Assembly (NCBI GenBank): GCA_947176535.1
Contig: CAMWQU010000001.1
Coordinates: 62,001-126,000, forward strand
DNA: 64,000 nucleotides
Reading direction: 5' to 3'
DNA from: an uncultured Prevotellaceae bacterium
Lineage (GTDB): Bacteria > Bacteroidota > Bacteroidia > Bacteroidales > Bacteroidaceae
This document shows, piece by piece, positions 54,856-62,705 of this stretch. The notes under the pieces were generated by a model, which ran no database searches, was not told where the DNA came from, and saw nothing but the letters and a program-made list of their open reading frames with translations. Position numbers and translations under genes: made by a program. The first letter of the stretch is position 1. Each line of letters opens with the position of its first letter.

Positions 54856-55050
54856 ATTCTTTCAACTTTTCTTTAAGGCAATCCCTCTGAATTGCGGGTA
54901 CAAAGGTAGCACCTTTTTCTGAATCGGCCAAATATTCTTCTGTTTTTTTCTTATATTTTTATTCAGACCGCTATTTCTTTGATTTAATTGCTTACATTTG
55001 CAGGCACAAACGAACGATAAAAGAGTGACAACCAAAAACGAAACAGAACC

Positions 55051-55428
55051 ATGCGTATCATAGGAAACTTACTCTGGTGGCTCTTTGGTGGCCTTGAGGC
55101 CGCCATCGGATATTTCACGGGCAGTCTGGCCATCGCCGCCACCATCATCGGCATCCCTTTTGCCCTGCAGACGTTCAAAATCGGCTTGCTCTGCCTCTGG
55201 CCATTCGGGGCCAAAGTGAAGCCGGCAGACTCCCCCTCCGGTTGCATCAGTGTACCGCTGAACATCATCTGGATTATATTCGGAGGTCTGTGGGCCTGCC
55301 TGATGCACATCTTTTTCGGCATTCTGCTGCTCATCACCATCATCGGCATACCTTTTGCCCACCAGCACTTCAAGATGGCCGTTCTGGCCCTCGCTCCGTT
55401 CGGCAAAGACATTACCCTAAATCTGTAA
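55051..55428 (+). CDS. YccF-domain inner membrane protein
   Basis: 125 residues made of two YccF repeats, each with a helix pair and the motif IGIPFA: NLLWWLFGGLEAAIGYF, IAATIIGIPFALQTFKI, then IIWIIFGGLWACLMHIFF, ITIIGIPFAHQHFKM, ending FGKDI. YccF proteins are small membrane proteins of unknown function. It is 12 bases upstream of the YbaK-type gene; co-transcription is likely. Confidence 0.9.
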   Translation: MRIIGNLLWWLFGGLEAAIGYFTGSLAIAATIIGIPFALQTFKIGLLCLWPFGAKVKPADSPSGCISVPLNIIWIIFGGLWACLMHIFFGILLLITIIGIPFAHQHFKMAVLALAPFGKDITLNL

Positions 55429-55440
55429 AACACGCTCCGC

Positions 55441-55983
55441 ATGAAACGTTTCACGGGCCATCCGCCCTACACGCCCGAAATGACAGAGGCGGAACGGAAG
55501 TGCTATCAGTTTCTCGACAGCCTCGACATCGCCTACGAGACACTCACCCACGCGTCCGCATTCACGATGGAAGAATGCGCTGCCGTCGAGCAGCAACTCG
55601 GTGCCCCCGTCTGCAAGAATCTGTTCCTGTGCAACCGGCAGCAGACGCAGTTCTACCTGCTCATGCTCCCCGGCGACAAAGTATTCAAGACCAAATTTCT
55701 GTCCTCGGAACTGGGCTGCGCAAGACTCTCTTTCGCAAGCGAGGAGCACATGATTGAACTGCTGGGCATACACCCCGGTGCCGTTTCACCCATGGGCCTG
55801 ATGAACGACACGCAAAAGAAAGTCTTATTGGTGATTGACAGCGATTTGCTGGATTCCGAATACTTCGGCTGTCACCCTTGTGTGAATACGGCTACCCTCC
55901 GGCTGCGGTATGACGACCTGATAGAGAAAATCATACCGGCCACCCGGCACGAGCATCGGATTATCCGTCTGCAGACGGAATAA
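55441..55983 (+). CDS. YbaK/ProX-type aminoacyl-tRNA editing protein
   Basis: 180 residues of the YbaK/prolyl-tRNA-synthetase INS fold: CKNLFLCNRQQTQFYLLMLP with the catalytic-site lysine region, VFKTKFLSSELGCARLSF, GIHPGAVSPMGLMND and the closing GCHPCVNTATLRL. Related trans-editing proteins (ProXp-ala, YbaK) hydrolyse Ala or Cys wrongly attached to tRNA-Pro; the closest functional class is probably ProXp-ala/PrdX, not proved here. Convergent with the Pif1-like gene. Confidence 0.88.
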   Translation: MKRFTGHPPYTPEMTEAERKCYQFLDSLDIAYETLTHASAFTMEECAAVEQQLGAPVCKNLFLCNRQQTQFYLLMLPGDKVFKTKFLSSELGCARLSFASEEHMIELLGIHPGAVSPMGLMNDTQKKVLLVIDSDLLDSEYFGCHPCVNTATLRLRYDDLIEKIIPATRHEHRIIRLQTE

Positions 55984-55992
55984 CGCTCCACG

Positions 55993-58191
55993 CTACTGCT
56001 GCCCTTTCCGAGCATCGTAGTTCTGCAACAACCGGATATCCTCGTAACTGACCTCGGGAGGACATACCTCCATGATGGCGCGCAAGGTACTCCCCTGCCC
56101 CGCTACGGTCATGGCCCGCCGAATGGCCCGGACATGCTCCGAGGGGATAAGTTCGTCAAGTGCCACCTCCCCTGAAACTACAAAGTTCAACAAATGACCG
56201 CGGATGGTTGTCACGGTCAGTCCCCGCTCCCGGGCAATGAGTTCGGGTGCCATGCCCTGCCGGTAGAGCCGGAAAGTGACATCCCGTGTATTTTCCTTTA
56301 CGGGTTTGGCCGGCTTCTCCGCTTTGGCCGTTTTCGTCTTTCGTTCCCGCTTCTTTTTCAGCATTTTCTCATCCAAGGCATCAAGCATCGACATCTGTTT
56401 CTCGTGCAGATAGCAGGCAATGGAAAATCCCCGTTCGGCTATCTGCATGAGCAGATAACGCCGTGCCAGCCACATCTGCCGCAGTTCGGGCAAGGCATTC
56501 GTCAGGCGGCGCATAGCCTGTTTGTTACCCGTTTTCACCTCGGCCGTCAGGCGGAGGGGGGCTTCGAGAATAGTCTCCAGTTCGCGGGCGAAGTAGGTGG
56601 CACTGCGGCGCACGCGTTCCTGAAATTCGGGACTGTGCAACGCATCGGCGGAAGCCTGCCGAATGAGCACGATCCAACGGTCGGCCACGTCCGCCACACG
56701 CTGCCGCAGGGCCTCAAGGGCCTGCTTGTGGAGATTGTCAAGCTGACTGTGACTGTGATAGAAGAACTCGGAGAAGAGCCGGAGCAGATGTTCCTCCCGG
56801 CTTACAATGGCTCGGAAATCAAACAGTTCGAGGACGAGGTAACGGAAATACTCTTCTTTCAGCGCAGGCAACTGTTCGATGCTGCGCCGGGCAGCCTCTT
56901 CCTGCTGACTGATGTAGCAGTCCACACGCCGGTCGTTGATGACGGCACGCGCCTCTAACGGCGAGGCCAACACTATGCCCTCCAGCGTGCGGCAGCGGCT
57001 CAGTGCCACGTACACCTGTCCCGGAGCAAAGGAGAGACCGGCGTCAATGATGGCGCGGTCGAACGTCAGTCCCTGGCTTTTGTGAATGGTTATGGCCCAT
57101 GCCGGCCGCAGTGGATACTGCCGGAACGTCCCCAGCACCTCGGTTTCTATCTCCCGCGTCTGCTCGTTGAGCGTGTAACGGGTATTCTCCCACGTGAGCG
57201 GCTCTACGTCGATGGGGGCCGTCTCGCCGATGCAGAGCACCTGCACGGCGTTGCGGCCGAGATGCGTCACGCGCCCGATGCACCCGTTGTAGTAGCGTCG
57301 GTCGGCCGAGGGGTCGTTCTTCACGAACATCACCTGTGCCCCCACTTTCAGTTCCAGCGTCTCCGCCGTGGGATAGGCATAGTCGGGGAAAGTACCCTTC
57401 AGCTCGGCTTCGTAGCGGAACGGCGGGGTGGAGAGTTTCCGCAGTTCCCCCACGTTATAGCGGTCGGCCAGATGATTGTGGGTCGTCAGGCGGATATAGC
57501 CATCGTCGGGCCGTGGCACAAAGTCCGGCCGGCAGCGGCGGTTCAGCGTGTCGAGGTCGGCCGCAGAGGGCTGCCCCTCGCGAATGTGGTTGAGAATGTC
57601 CAGGAAGTCGGTATTCTGCTGACGGTAAACGTGCTCCAGACGGATGGTCACATAGTCTATCTGCGCCAACGCCTTGGAGCCGAAGAAGTAAGGCGTGTCG
57701 TAGTAGGGCCGCAACATTTGCTCATCCTCCGGCGTAACAACGGGAGTCAGTTGGGCGAGGTCGCCAATCATAAGCAACTGCACGCCGCCAAAAGGCCGGT
57801 AACGGTCGCGGAAGCGACGGAGCACATTGTCGATGGCGTCCAGCAGGTCGCTTCTCACCATGGAGATTTCGTCGATAATCAGCAGGTCGAGCGAGGCGAT
57901 AATTTTTCGTTTCTCCCGTCCGAACTCAAATTTGCTCTCAATCTTGGCCCCCGGCACATACGGGGAGAAAGAGAGTTGAAAGAAAGAATGTATCGTCATG
58001 CCTCCGGCATTGATGGCGGCGACACCCGTCGGGGCCAGCACAATACTGCGCTTCTTCGACCGCCCGACCACGCTCCGCAGAAAAGTCGTCTTACCCGTTC
58101 CGGCCTTACCCGTCAGGAAGATGCTGCGCCCCGTGTGCTCCACGAAGTCCCAGGCCTGCTGCAACTGCTCGTTCTGTTCCGTCTCTTTCAT
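55993..58191 (-). CDS. Pif1-like helicase with C-terminal helix-turn-helix
   Basis: 732 residues from ATG 58191 (MKETEQNEQLQQAWDFVEHT); an upstream ATG at 58224 is rejected because a TACCTTTG promoter element lies between the two. Superfamily 1B helicase: Walker A GKAGTGKT (about 28-35), LLIIDEISMVRSDLLDAI, IGDLAQLTPV, and a UvrD-C-like part with ITIHKSQGLTFDRAIID and YVALSRCRTLEG. The C-terminal region (about 470-600) is helical, then a Lys-rich linker and an HTH-40-like domain (MAPELIARERGLTVTTIRGH). Unwinds DNA 5' to 3' in related enzymes, e.g. at G-quadruplexes. Confidence 0.92.
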   Translation of the reverse strand: MKETEQNEQLQQAWDFVEHTGRSIFLTGKAGTGKTTFLRSVVGRSKKRSIVLAPTGVAAINAGGMTIHSFFQLSFSPYVPGAKIESKFEFGREKRKIIASLDLLIIDEISMVRSDLLDAIDNVLRRFRDRYRPFGGVQLLMIGDLAQLTPVVTPEDEQMLRPYYDTPYFFGSKALAQIDYVTIRLEHVYRQQNTDFLDILNHIREGQPSAADLDTLNRRCRPDFVPRPDDGYIRLTTHNHLADRYNVGELRKLSTPPFRYEAELKGTFPDYAYPTAETLELKVGAQVMFVKNDPSADRRYYNGCIGRVTHLGRNAVQVLCIGETAPIDVEPLTWENTRYTLNEQTREIETEVLGTFRQYPLRPAWAITIHKSQGLTFDRAIIDAGLSFAPGQVYVALSRCRTLEGIVLASPLEARAVINDRRVDCYISQQEEAARRSIEQLPALKEEYFRYLVLELFDFRAIVSREEHLLRLFSEFFYHSHSQLDNLHKQALEALRQRVADVADRWIVLIRQASADALHSPEFQERVRRSATYFARELETILEAPLRLTAEVKTGNKQAMRRLTNALPELRQMWLARRYLLMQIAERGFSIACYLHEKQMSMLDALDEKMLKKKRERKTKTAKAEKPAKPVKENTRDVTFRLYRQGMAPELIARERGLTVTTIRGHLLNFVVSGEVALDELIPSEHVRAIRRAMTVAGQGSTLRAIMEVCPPEVSYEDIRLLQNYDARKGQQ

Positions 58192-58200
58192 TTCCGGAAA

Positions 58201-58208
58201 CAAAGGTA
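58201..58208 (-). promoter_or_regulatory. -7 element of the Pif1-like gene
   Basis: Reverse strand TACCTTTG, nine bases before the ATG at 58191; decides the start codon. Confidence 0.55.
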
Positions 58209-58256
58209 AACATTTACCTGTCATAATTTAGAAAAACATTTGTCATGTAGCCACGA

Positions 58257-59138
58257 TTATAACTCTTCGTCCATTACCTTACGCAGTTCCTCTTCTGTCG
58301 GAAGCACCTTTCGCACATCTTCGGCAGTCTTATAAGTTGCTACACCCATCGGATTTTCATATCCTTGAATAAGAAATTCCACAAAGCTCTTGTCAGCCTG
58401 TTTACACAAAATTATACCGACGCTCGGATTCTCGAACGGCTTCTTTACCTCGCTATCAAGTATGCGCAGATAGGCACTCAGTTGGCCAAGATAGGCGGGT
58501 TTGAACTCTCCTCGTTTCAACTCGACCACCACCAATGCCGCCAACTCACGGTTGTAAAACAGCAAATCGGGGAACGATTCATGGCCGTATTTCTCCAAAC
58601 GGTATTGGTTGCCCACAAAAGTAAAGTCATGCCCAAAAGTCATGATGAAGTTCTTTACATTGTGAACGATGGCTTTCTCCACCTCTCGCTCGTCAATATC
58701 TGCTTTGTCTCTCTCGCCAATTTCTACAAAGCCGGAAAATTCGCTAACCATTGGATAGCGATTTGGCAAAAATAACAAATCTACTTTGACACGGTCTTTC
58801 TGTAATTCGCTATCTGCGGTTAGCGAATTACAGGAAAACATAGCTACCGAATTGAAATAAGGTGCCCAACTTTCGTAGAACTGTCTCATGTTCTTAATAG
58901 AAGCAACTCCAAAACCTCTTAGCCCCGGCAGTTCCTTTTGGAGTTGTTTACTTATGGTCTCAATGGCATTTGTGCCCCAATATCCATTCCGGGAGTTTTC
59001 GGAGATATACCGCCCAATACCGAAATACAATGCCAACTGCTCGCGGTTCACCACCTTGGCAGCTCTGTACTGGCTCTGCAATATCGCCGTTTTAATAGCG
59101 ATGATTGCATCTTTTATTGTTGTCGAAATCTCGTTCAT
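58257..59138 (-). CDS. YhcG/DUF1016-family PD-(D/E)XK nuclease, internally shortened
   Basis: 293 residues. N-terminal helical domain (ILQSQYRAAKVVNREQLALY; GLRGFGVASIKNMRQFYESW), then the nuclease domain with PDLLFYNRELAALVVVELKR (PD...ExK) and LGQLSAYLRILDSEVKKPFE, VGIILCKQADK. Full-length relatives are typically ~340-380 residues and carry a middle segment of roughly 80-90 residues (the H/SFTHH-containing part); here residues 98-140 go straight to LPNRYPMVSEFSG, so it is missing. Catalytic residues stay. Has its own promoter (TTTG-N20-TACCTTTG, 59278-59309) and no restriction genes beside it. Confidence 0.88.
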   Translation of the reverse strand: MNEISTTIKDAIIAIKTAILQSQYRAAKVVNREQLALYFGIGRYISENSRNGYWGTNAIETISKQLQKELPGLRGFGVASIKNMRQFYESWAPYFNSVAMFSCNSLTADSELQKDRVKVDLLFLPNRYPMVSEFSGFVEIGERDKADIDEREVEKAIVHNVKNFIMTFGHDFTFVGNQYRLEKYGHESFPDLLFYNRELAALVVVELKRGEFKPAYLGQLSAYLRILDSEVKKPFENPSVGIILCKQADKSFVEFLIQGYENPMGVATYKTAEDVRKVLPTEEELRKVMDEEL

Positions 59139-59277
59139 GCTTCGTCAATTTTGATATCAATGCCCAAAATCGTTGTGTCTCTGCTCCATCCGGAACACGT
59201 GGAGGGCTTCAACTCAGAGACAACCTATGTATGGTCTTTTTACGAGTTGTTATATTAATATACAACTATATATTTTG

Positions 59278-59309
59278 CAAAGGTAAACATTTTGTCGGGC
59301 TTCTCCAAA
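59278..59309 (-). promoter_or_regulatory. Promoter of the YhcG-type gene
   Basis: Reverse strand TTTG (59306-59309), 20-base gap, TACCTTTG (59278-59285). The ~130-base leader contains an imperfect AT-rich palindrome near 59248-59268, a possible operator. Confidence 0.65.
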
Positions 59310-59436
59310 TATTCTCAGCCCCTCCGTGCAGATTATTCCCGCACCGCTGCGACAGCAACAGGAAGTCCGTCCCACAGTCCGGCAATTCCGTTTCCCTGTC
59401 CCCGCTCTGTCTTGTCCGGGAGACGCGGAGGACTTT

Positions 59437-59504
59437 ATTATTCAGAGGCGACCGGTTAATTATTCGGTCGCCTTTGAATAATTAACCGGTCGCCTCTGAA
59501 TAAT
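59437..59504. repeat. 68-nt perfect hairpin repeat, copy 2
   Basis: 29-bp uninterrupted stem around the same loop (GGTCGCCTTT) as copy 1 at 27780; the arms contain GAGGCGACCGG and CCGGTCGCCTC where copy 1 has GAGGTGAGCGG and CCGCTCACCTC. Remaining bases of 59139-59590 hold a promoter on each side and no gene. Confidence 0.92.
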
Positions 59505-59553
59505 CCCGTCCATGCCGGGATGGGGAACTGTCCGGGCATCTTCCGGCGCAATG

Positions 59554-59585
59554 TTTGGCCATGTGGGAGAATTGTCGTACCTTTG
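59554..59585 (+). promoter_or_regulatory. Promoter of the LMW-PTP gene, leaderless type
   Basis: TTTG (59554-59557), 20-base gap, TACCTTTG (59578-59585). Only five bases separate it from the ATG at 59591. Confidence 0.75.
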
Positions 59586-59590
59586 ACGGC

Positions 59591-60055
59591 ATGAAACGCA
59601 TACTATTTATCTGCCTCGGCAACATCTGCCGCAGCCCGATGGCGCAGACCATCATGCAACACATCGTGGACGAAGCCGGAGAGCAACAAGAGTTTGAGAT
59701 TGACTCGGCCGGCCTTATCAGTTACCACGAGGGTGAGGAGGCCGACCTGCGGATGAGGGTACATGCCACCCGCCACGGCTACCGGATTACGCACCGCTCG
59801 CGACCGGTTCGCGCTACGGACTTCCACTACTTCGACCTAATTATCGGCATGGACGATGCCAACATCGACCGGCTGAAGGAGTTGTCGCCCGATGTGGAGA
59901 CGGATGCCAAGATACACCGGATGACGGACTTCTGCCGGCAGAAAGTCGCCGACCACGTGCCCGACCCGTACTACGGCGGTGACCAAGGCTTCGAAAACGT
60001 CATAGAGCTTCTGGAGGACGCGTGCCGGGGACTCTACGACTCGCTGAAGGCCTAA
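59591..60055 (+). CDS. Low-molecular-weight protein tyrosine phosphatase
   Basis: 154 residues. The P-loop CLGNICRSP (C8, R14; CX5R) and the acid-loop DPYYGG near residue 128 are both intact. The ATG at 59591 gives MKRILFICLGNICRS, the normal family start. LMW-PTPs remove phosphate from tyrosines; in Gram-negatives they often act with BY-kinases in polysaccharide export, but no such partner lies here. Followed 20 bases later by the hemolysin-III-type gene. Confidence 0.93.
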   Translation: MKRILFICLGNICRSPMAQTIMQHIVDEAGEQQEFEIDSAGLISYHEGEEADLRMRVHATRHGYRITHRSRPVRATDFHYFDLIIGMDDANIDRLKELSPDVETDAKIHRMTDFCRQKVADHVPDPYYGGDQGFENVIELLEDACRGLYDSLKA

Positions 60056-60074
60056 CCCGAACCCAACGACAACG

Positions 60075-60719
60075 ATGGCTATACATTATACAAAGAAAGA
60101 GGAAATCATCAATTCATCGTCCCACGGGGCGGGCATACTGCTCGGTCTCATTGTGGGCGGACTGTTTCTGCACTGGGTCTACCGGCAGGGCGACGGCTGG
60201 GCCGAGTTCGGCGTGTGGCTCTACCTGTTCGGTATGCTCTCTTCTTACGTCGCCTCCACGGTCTACCACGCCATCCCCGGAAAACGGAAAGCCAAAGAGG
60301 TGCTGAGGAAATGGGACCATGCCGCCATATACTGGCACATCGCCGGTTCCTACTCCCCCATCACGCTCATCGCCCTGCGCCAGCAGGGAGCATGGGGCTG
60401 GGCGTTGTTCATCTTCATGTGGACGTGCGCCATCGTGGGAACGATAATGAGTTTCAATAAACTAAAGGAGCACAGCAATCTGGAGACCACCTGCTTCGTG
60501 CTCATGGGCCTGTCGGGCCTTGTGGCTCTGAAACCGCTTATCGACACCATTCCCGTCTCCATGGTATGGATTGTGGCAGAGGGGGTATGTTACATCACCG
60601 GGGCCATTTTCTACACCCGACACAAGCGTCCCTACATGCACTCCGTTTTCCACTTCTTCGTCCTTGCCGGCTCCGTCTGCCACATCATAGCCGTATGGGG
60701 CATACTCTTGAATAACTAA
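60075..60719 (+). CDS. Hemolysin III/PAQR-family membrane protein
   Basis: 214 residues with seven hydrophobic helices. Family metal-site motifs: SSSHGAGILLGL near the N-terminus, KWDHAAIYWHIAGSY in the middle, and HSVFHFFVLAGSVCHIIAVW at the end, supplying the conserved His/Ser/Asp set shared with adiponectin receptors. The haemolytic name is historical; relatives are thought to be hydrolases of membrane lipids. Probably co-transcribed with the phosphatase; a terminator follows. Confidence 0.9.
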   Translation: MAIHYTKKEEIINSSSHGAGILLGLIVGGLFLHWVYRQGDGWAEFGVWLYLFGMLSSYVASTVYHAIPGKRKAKEVLRKWDHAAIYWHIAGSYSPITLIALRQQGAWGWALFIFMWTCAIVGTIMSFNKLKEHSNLETTCFVLMGLSGLVALKPLIDTIPVSMVWIVAEGVCYITGAIFYTRHKRPYMHSVFHFFVLAGSVCHIIAVWGILLNN

Positions 60720-60736
60720 TAATAAATGTTAAATAT

Positions 60737-60767
60737 GAGGGGAACTGCAAAAGTTCCTCTTTTTTTG
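60737..60767 (+). terminator. Terminator after the hemolysin-III gene
   Basis: 10-bp stem GAGGGGAACT/AGTTCCTCTT (two G-U pairs), loop GCAAA, then TTTTTTT. Confidence 0.8.
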
Positions 60768-60800
60768 TTTGGTATTACTAAATTTTTAGTTTTACCTTTG
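60768..60800 (+). promoter_or_regulatory. Promoter of the BlaI/M56 pair
   Basis: TTTG (60768-60771), 21-base gap, TACCTTTG (60793-60800), 30 bases before the BlaI ATG. BlaI-type repressors usually bind their own promoter, so an operator may overlap; no clear dyad was picked out by eye. Confidence 0.7.
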
Positions 60801-60830
60801 CAACAGACAAACCAACCTATCGCAAGAACG

Positions 60831-61208
60831 ATGAAAAAGGAAAAGGAATATACACTGACGAAAAGTGAAATGCAGATAATGAACGTTTTATGGGCTGCCG
60901 GCAAGGCAGTGGACGTGCACGAGGTGATAGCACGCTACGAGGAGCCAAAACCGGCCTACACGACCATAAGCACCTTTATGAAGATTCTCACGACTAAAGG
61001 TTTCGTTGATTACAAGAAAGGCAACGGCAAGCAGTATCTCTACTTCCCCGTCATCTCGCGCGCCGAGTATACCAGCCGCGTAATGCGGGACGTGAAGGAC
61101 AACTTTTTCGGCGGCAGTGCTTCGTCGCTCGTCCGCTTCTTCGTGCAGGAGGAACAGCTCAGCGAGAAGGAACTAAACGAACTCATGGAACTTATCGCTC
61201 ACGAATAA
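60831..61208 (+). CDS. BlaI/MecI/CopY-family repressor
   Basis: 125 residues from ATG 60831 (MKKEKEYTLTKSEMQIMNVL). Winged helix-turn-helix (about 5-75): LWAAGKAVDVHEVIARYEE, AYTTISTFMKILTTKGFVDY; the C-terminal half is the dimerisation helix set (LVRFFVQEEQLSEKELNEL). In related systems the repressor is cleaved or released when the partner M56 sensor detects a signal. The partner gene begins 30 bases downstream. No beta-lactamase gene is present in the window. Confidence 0.93.
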   Translation: MKKEKEYTLTKSEMQIMNVLWAAGKAVDVHEVIARYEEPKPAYTTISTFMKILTTKGFVDYKKGNGKQYLYFPVISRAEYTSRVMRDVKDNFFGGSASSLVRFFVQEEQLSEKELNELMELIAHE

Positions 61209-61238
61209 CTGAATCACCCACACATCGCAGACACCACT

Positions 61239-62609
61239 ATGGGAACACTGACACTATACGCCCTCAAATCCGGCATCACGCTGCTATTGCTGTATCTGCC
61301 CTATACCCTGATACTGAGGAAGGAGACCTTCTTCCGTCTCAACCGCGCCATGCTGCTCACCATCATCGGGCTGTCACTCGCCGTTCCCGGCCTCGACATA
61401 CACATCTGGGACAATGCCTTCATGACGCAGTTCGAGCCGCAGAGCCAAGCCATCTCGGCCGTCATGCTGCCGCTCCTCGTCACGGCAGACAGTACCGGGC
61501 AGCCGGACGCTCTCCAGACCGACCATTCCGCCTACATCGGACTGAATATCCTTGTCGCCCTGTACATTGCGGGGGCAGTGACAGTCCTCCTTTGGAAGCT
61601 AATCGGGCTTGTCCGCCTCATCCGGTTTATCTCGCACGGATGCCTATGGACAAGCGAGACAGACGGTATCACCATCTACTGCCATGCCGGCAAAGTCAGC
61701 CCCTTCAGTTGGATGCACTCCGTAGTGGTCGGTGAAAGCGACGCACAGGACGGTTCGGCAGTCTTATGCCACGAACTCGCCCACATCCGCATGGGACACT
61801 CGTGGGACACGCTGTTCGTCTCCCTCGCCGAGGTACTCCAGTGGTTCAATCCCTGCATTTGGATGCTTGACGCCTCGTTGCGTGAAGTACACGAATATGA
61901 AGCCGACGACGCCGTACTGCGCAGAGGGGTCTCGGCACGCGATTATCAAATTTTACTAATCGAGAAGGCCGTAAACGGCAGTCCCTACACACTGGCGAAC
62001 GCCTTTAACCACAGCCTGCTCAAAAATCGTATCACTATGATGAAAAGAAACAGTTCCCCGCGTTGGGCACGCATGAAGGCCCTGTACGCACTCCCCCTCA
62101 CCCTCATCGCCATCGGTGCGTTTGCCACACCGAAAGTCATGAACCTACACACTCCCCTGCCGACTGCCGTCACGGATGTTCCTCAGAGTACGGCAACCGA
62201 CAATGCCCCCATCTGCGACAAACCCGAGGTACAGCCGGAGTTTAAAGGTGGCATGGAGAAGCTCTACGAATACCTGAGCCACAATATCCGTTATCCGGAA
62301 ATAGCCCAGAAGTATGGCGTGCAAGGCCGTATCCACCTTCAGTTCGTAGTGGAAAAAGACGGCAGCATCAGCGACATCAAGGAGATTGACATTCACAATA
62401 ATAAAAGAGCAGTCGTTGTCACGGCCTACAAAGCCCAGAACGATTCTCCCGAAGAGTTGAGGAAAGAAGGTGAGAGCAAAGGCAGAAAAGCGTTGCAGGA
62501 AGAAGCGATACGTGTGGTGAGAGCCATGCCGAACTGGACACCCGCCCGCAGCAAAGGCCAACCTGTACGCACGATATTCATCCTCCCCGTCATGTTCCGG
62601 CTGAAGTAA
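61239..62609 (+). CDS. M56 (BlaR1-like) sensor peptidase with C-terminal TonB-like domain
   Basis: 456 residues: about four transmembrane segments (e.g. ITLLLLYLPYTLIL; ILVALYIAGAVTVLLW; MKALYALPLTLIAIGAF). The M56 metallopeptidase site is HELAH (178-182) with downstream VHEYEADD (217-224). A periplasmic C-terminal TonB-like domain follows (about 330-456: NIRYPEIAQKYGVQGRIHLQ; AMPNWTPARSKGQPVRTIFI). Bacteroidales M56 proteins often carry this TonB part instead of a penicillin-sensor domain. It is expected to receive an envelope signal and inactivate the BlaI repressor. Terminator 62642-62687 follows. Confidence 0.92.
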   Translation: MGTLTLYALKSGITLLLLYLPYTLILRKETFFRLNRAMLLTIIGLSLAVPGLDIHIWDNAFMTQFEPQSQAISAVMLPLLVTADSTGQPDALQTDHSAYIGLNILVALYIAGAVTVLLWKLIGLVRLIRFISHGCLWTSETDGITIYCHAGKVSPFSWMHSVVVGESDAQDGSAVLCHELAHIRMGHSWDTLFVSLAEVLQWFNPCIWMLDASLREVHEYEADDAVLRRGVSARDYQILLIEKAVNGSPYTLANAFNHSLLKNRITMMKRNSSPRWARMKALYALPLTLIAIGAFATPKVMNLHTPLPTAVTDVPQSTATDNAPICDKPEVQPEFKGGMEKLYEYLSHNIRYPEIAQKYGVQGRIHLQFVVEKDGSISDIKEIDIHNNKRAVVVTAYKAQNDSPEELRKEGESKGRKALQEEAIRVVRAMPNWTPARSKGQPVRTIFILPVMFRLK

Positions 62610-62641
62610 TAAATTTAGTTAGTTAGGTTATAAATGTGTCT

Positions 62642-62687
62642 TCCCCCGGCTGATTTTTTAAGAAAGTCAGCCGGGGGATTTTTTTAT
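62642..62687 (+). terminator. Terminator of the BlaI/M56 operon
   Basis: 12-bp perfect stem TCCCCCGGCTGA/TCAGCCGGGGGA, loop TTTTTTAAGAAAG, then TTTTTTT. Confidence 0.92.
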
Positions 62688-62705
62688 TAAACGCAGTCCG
62701 AATCG

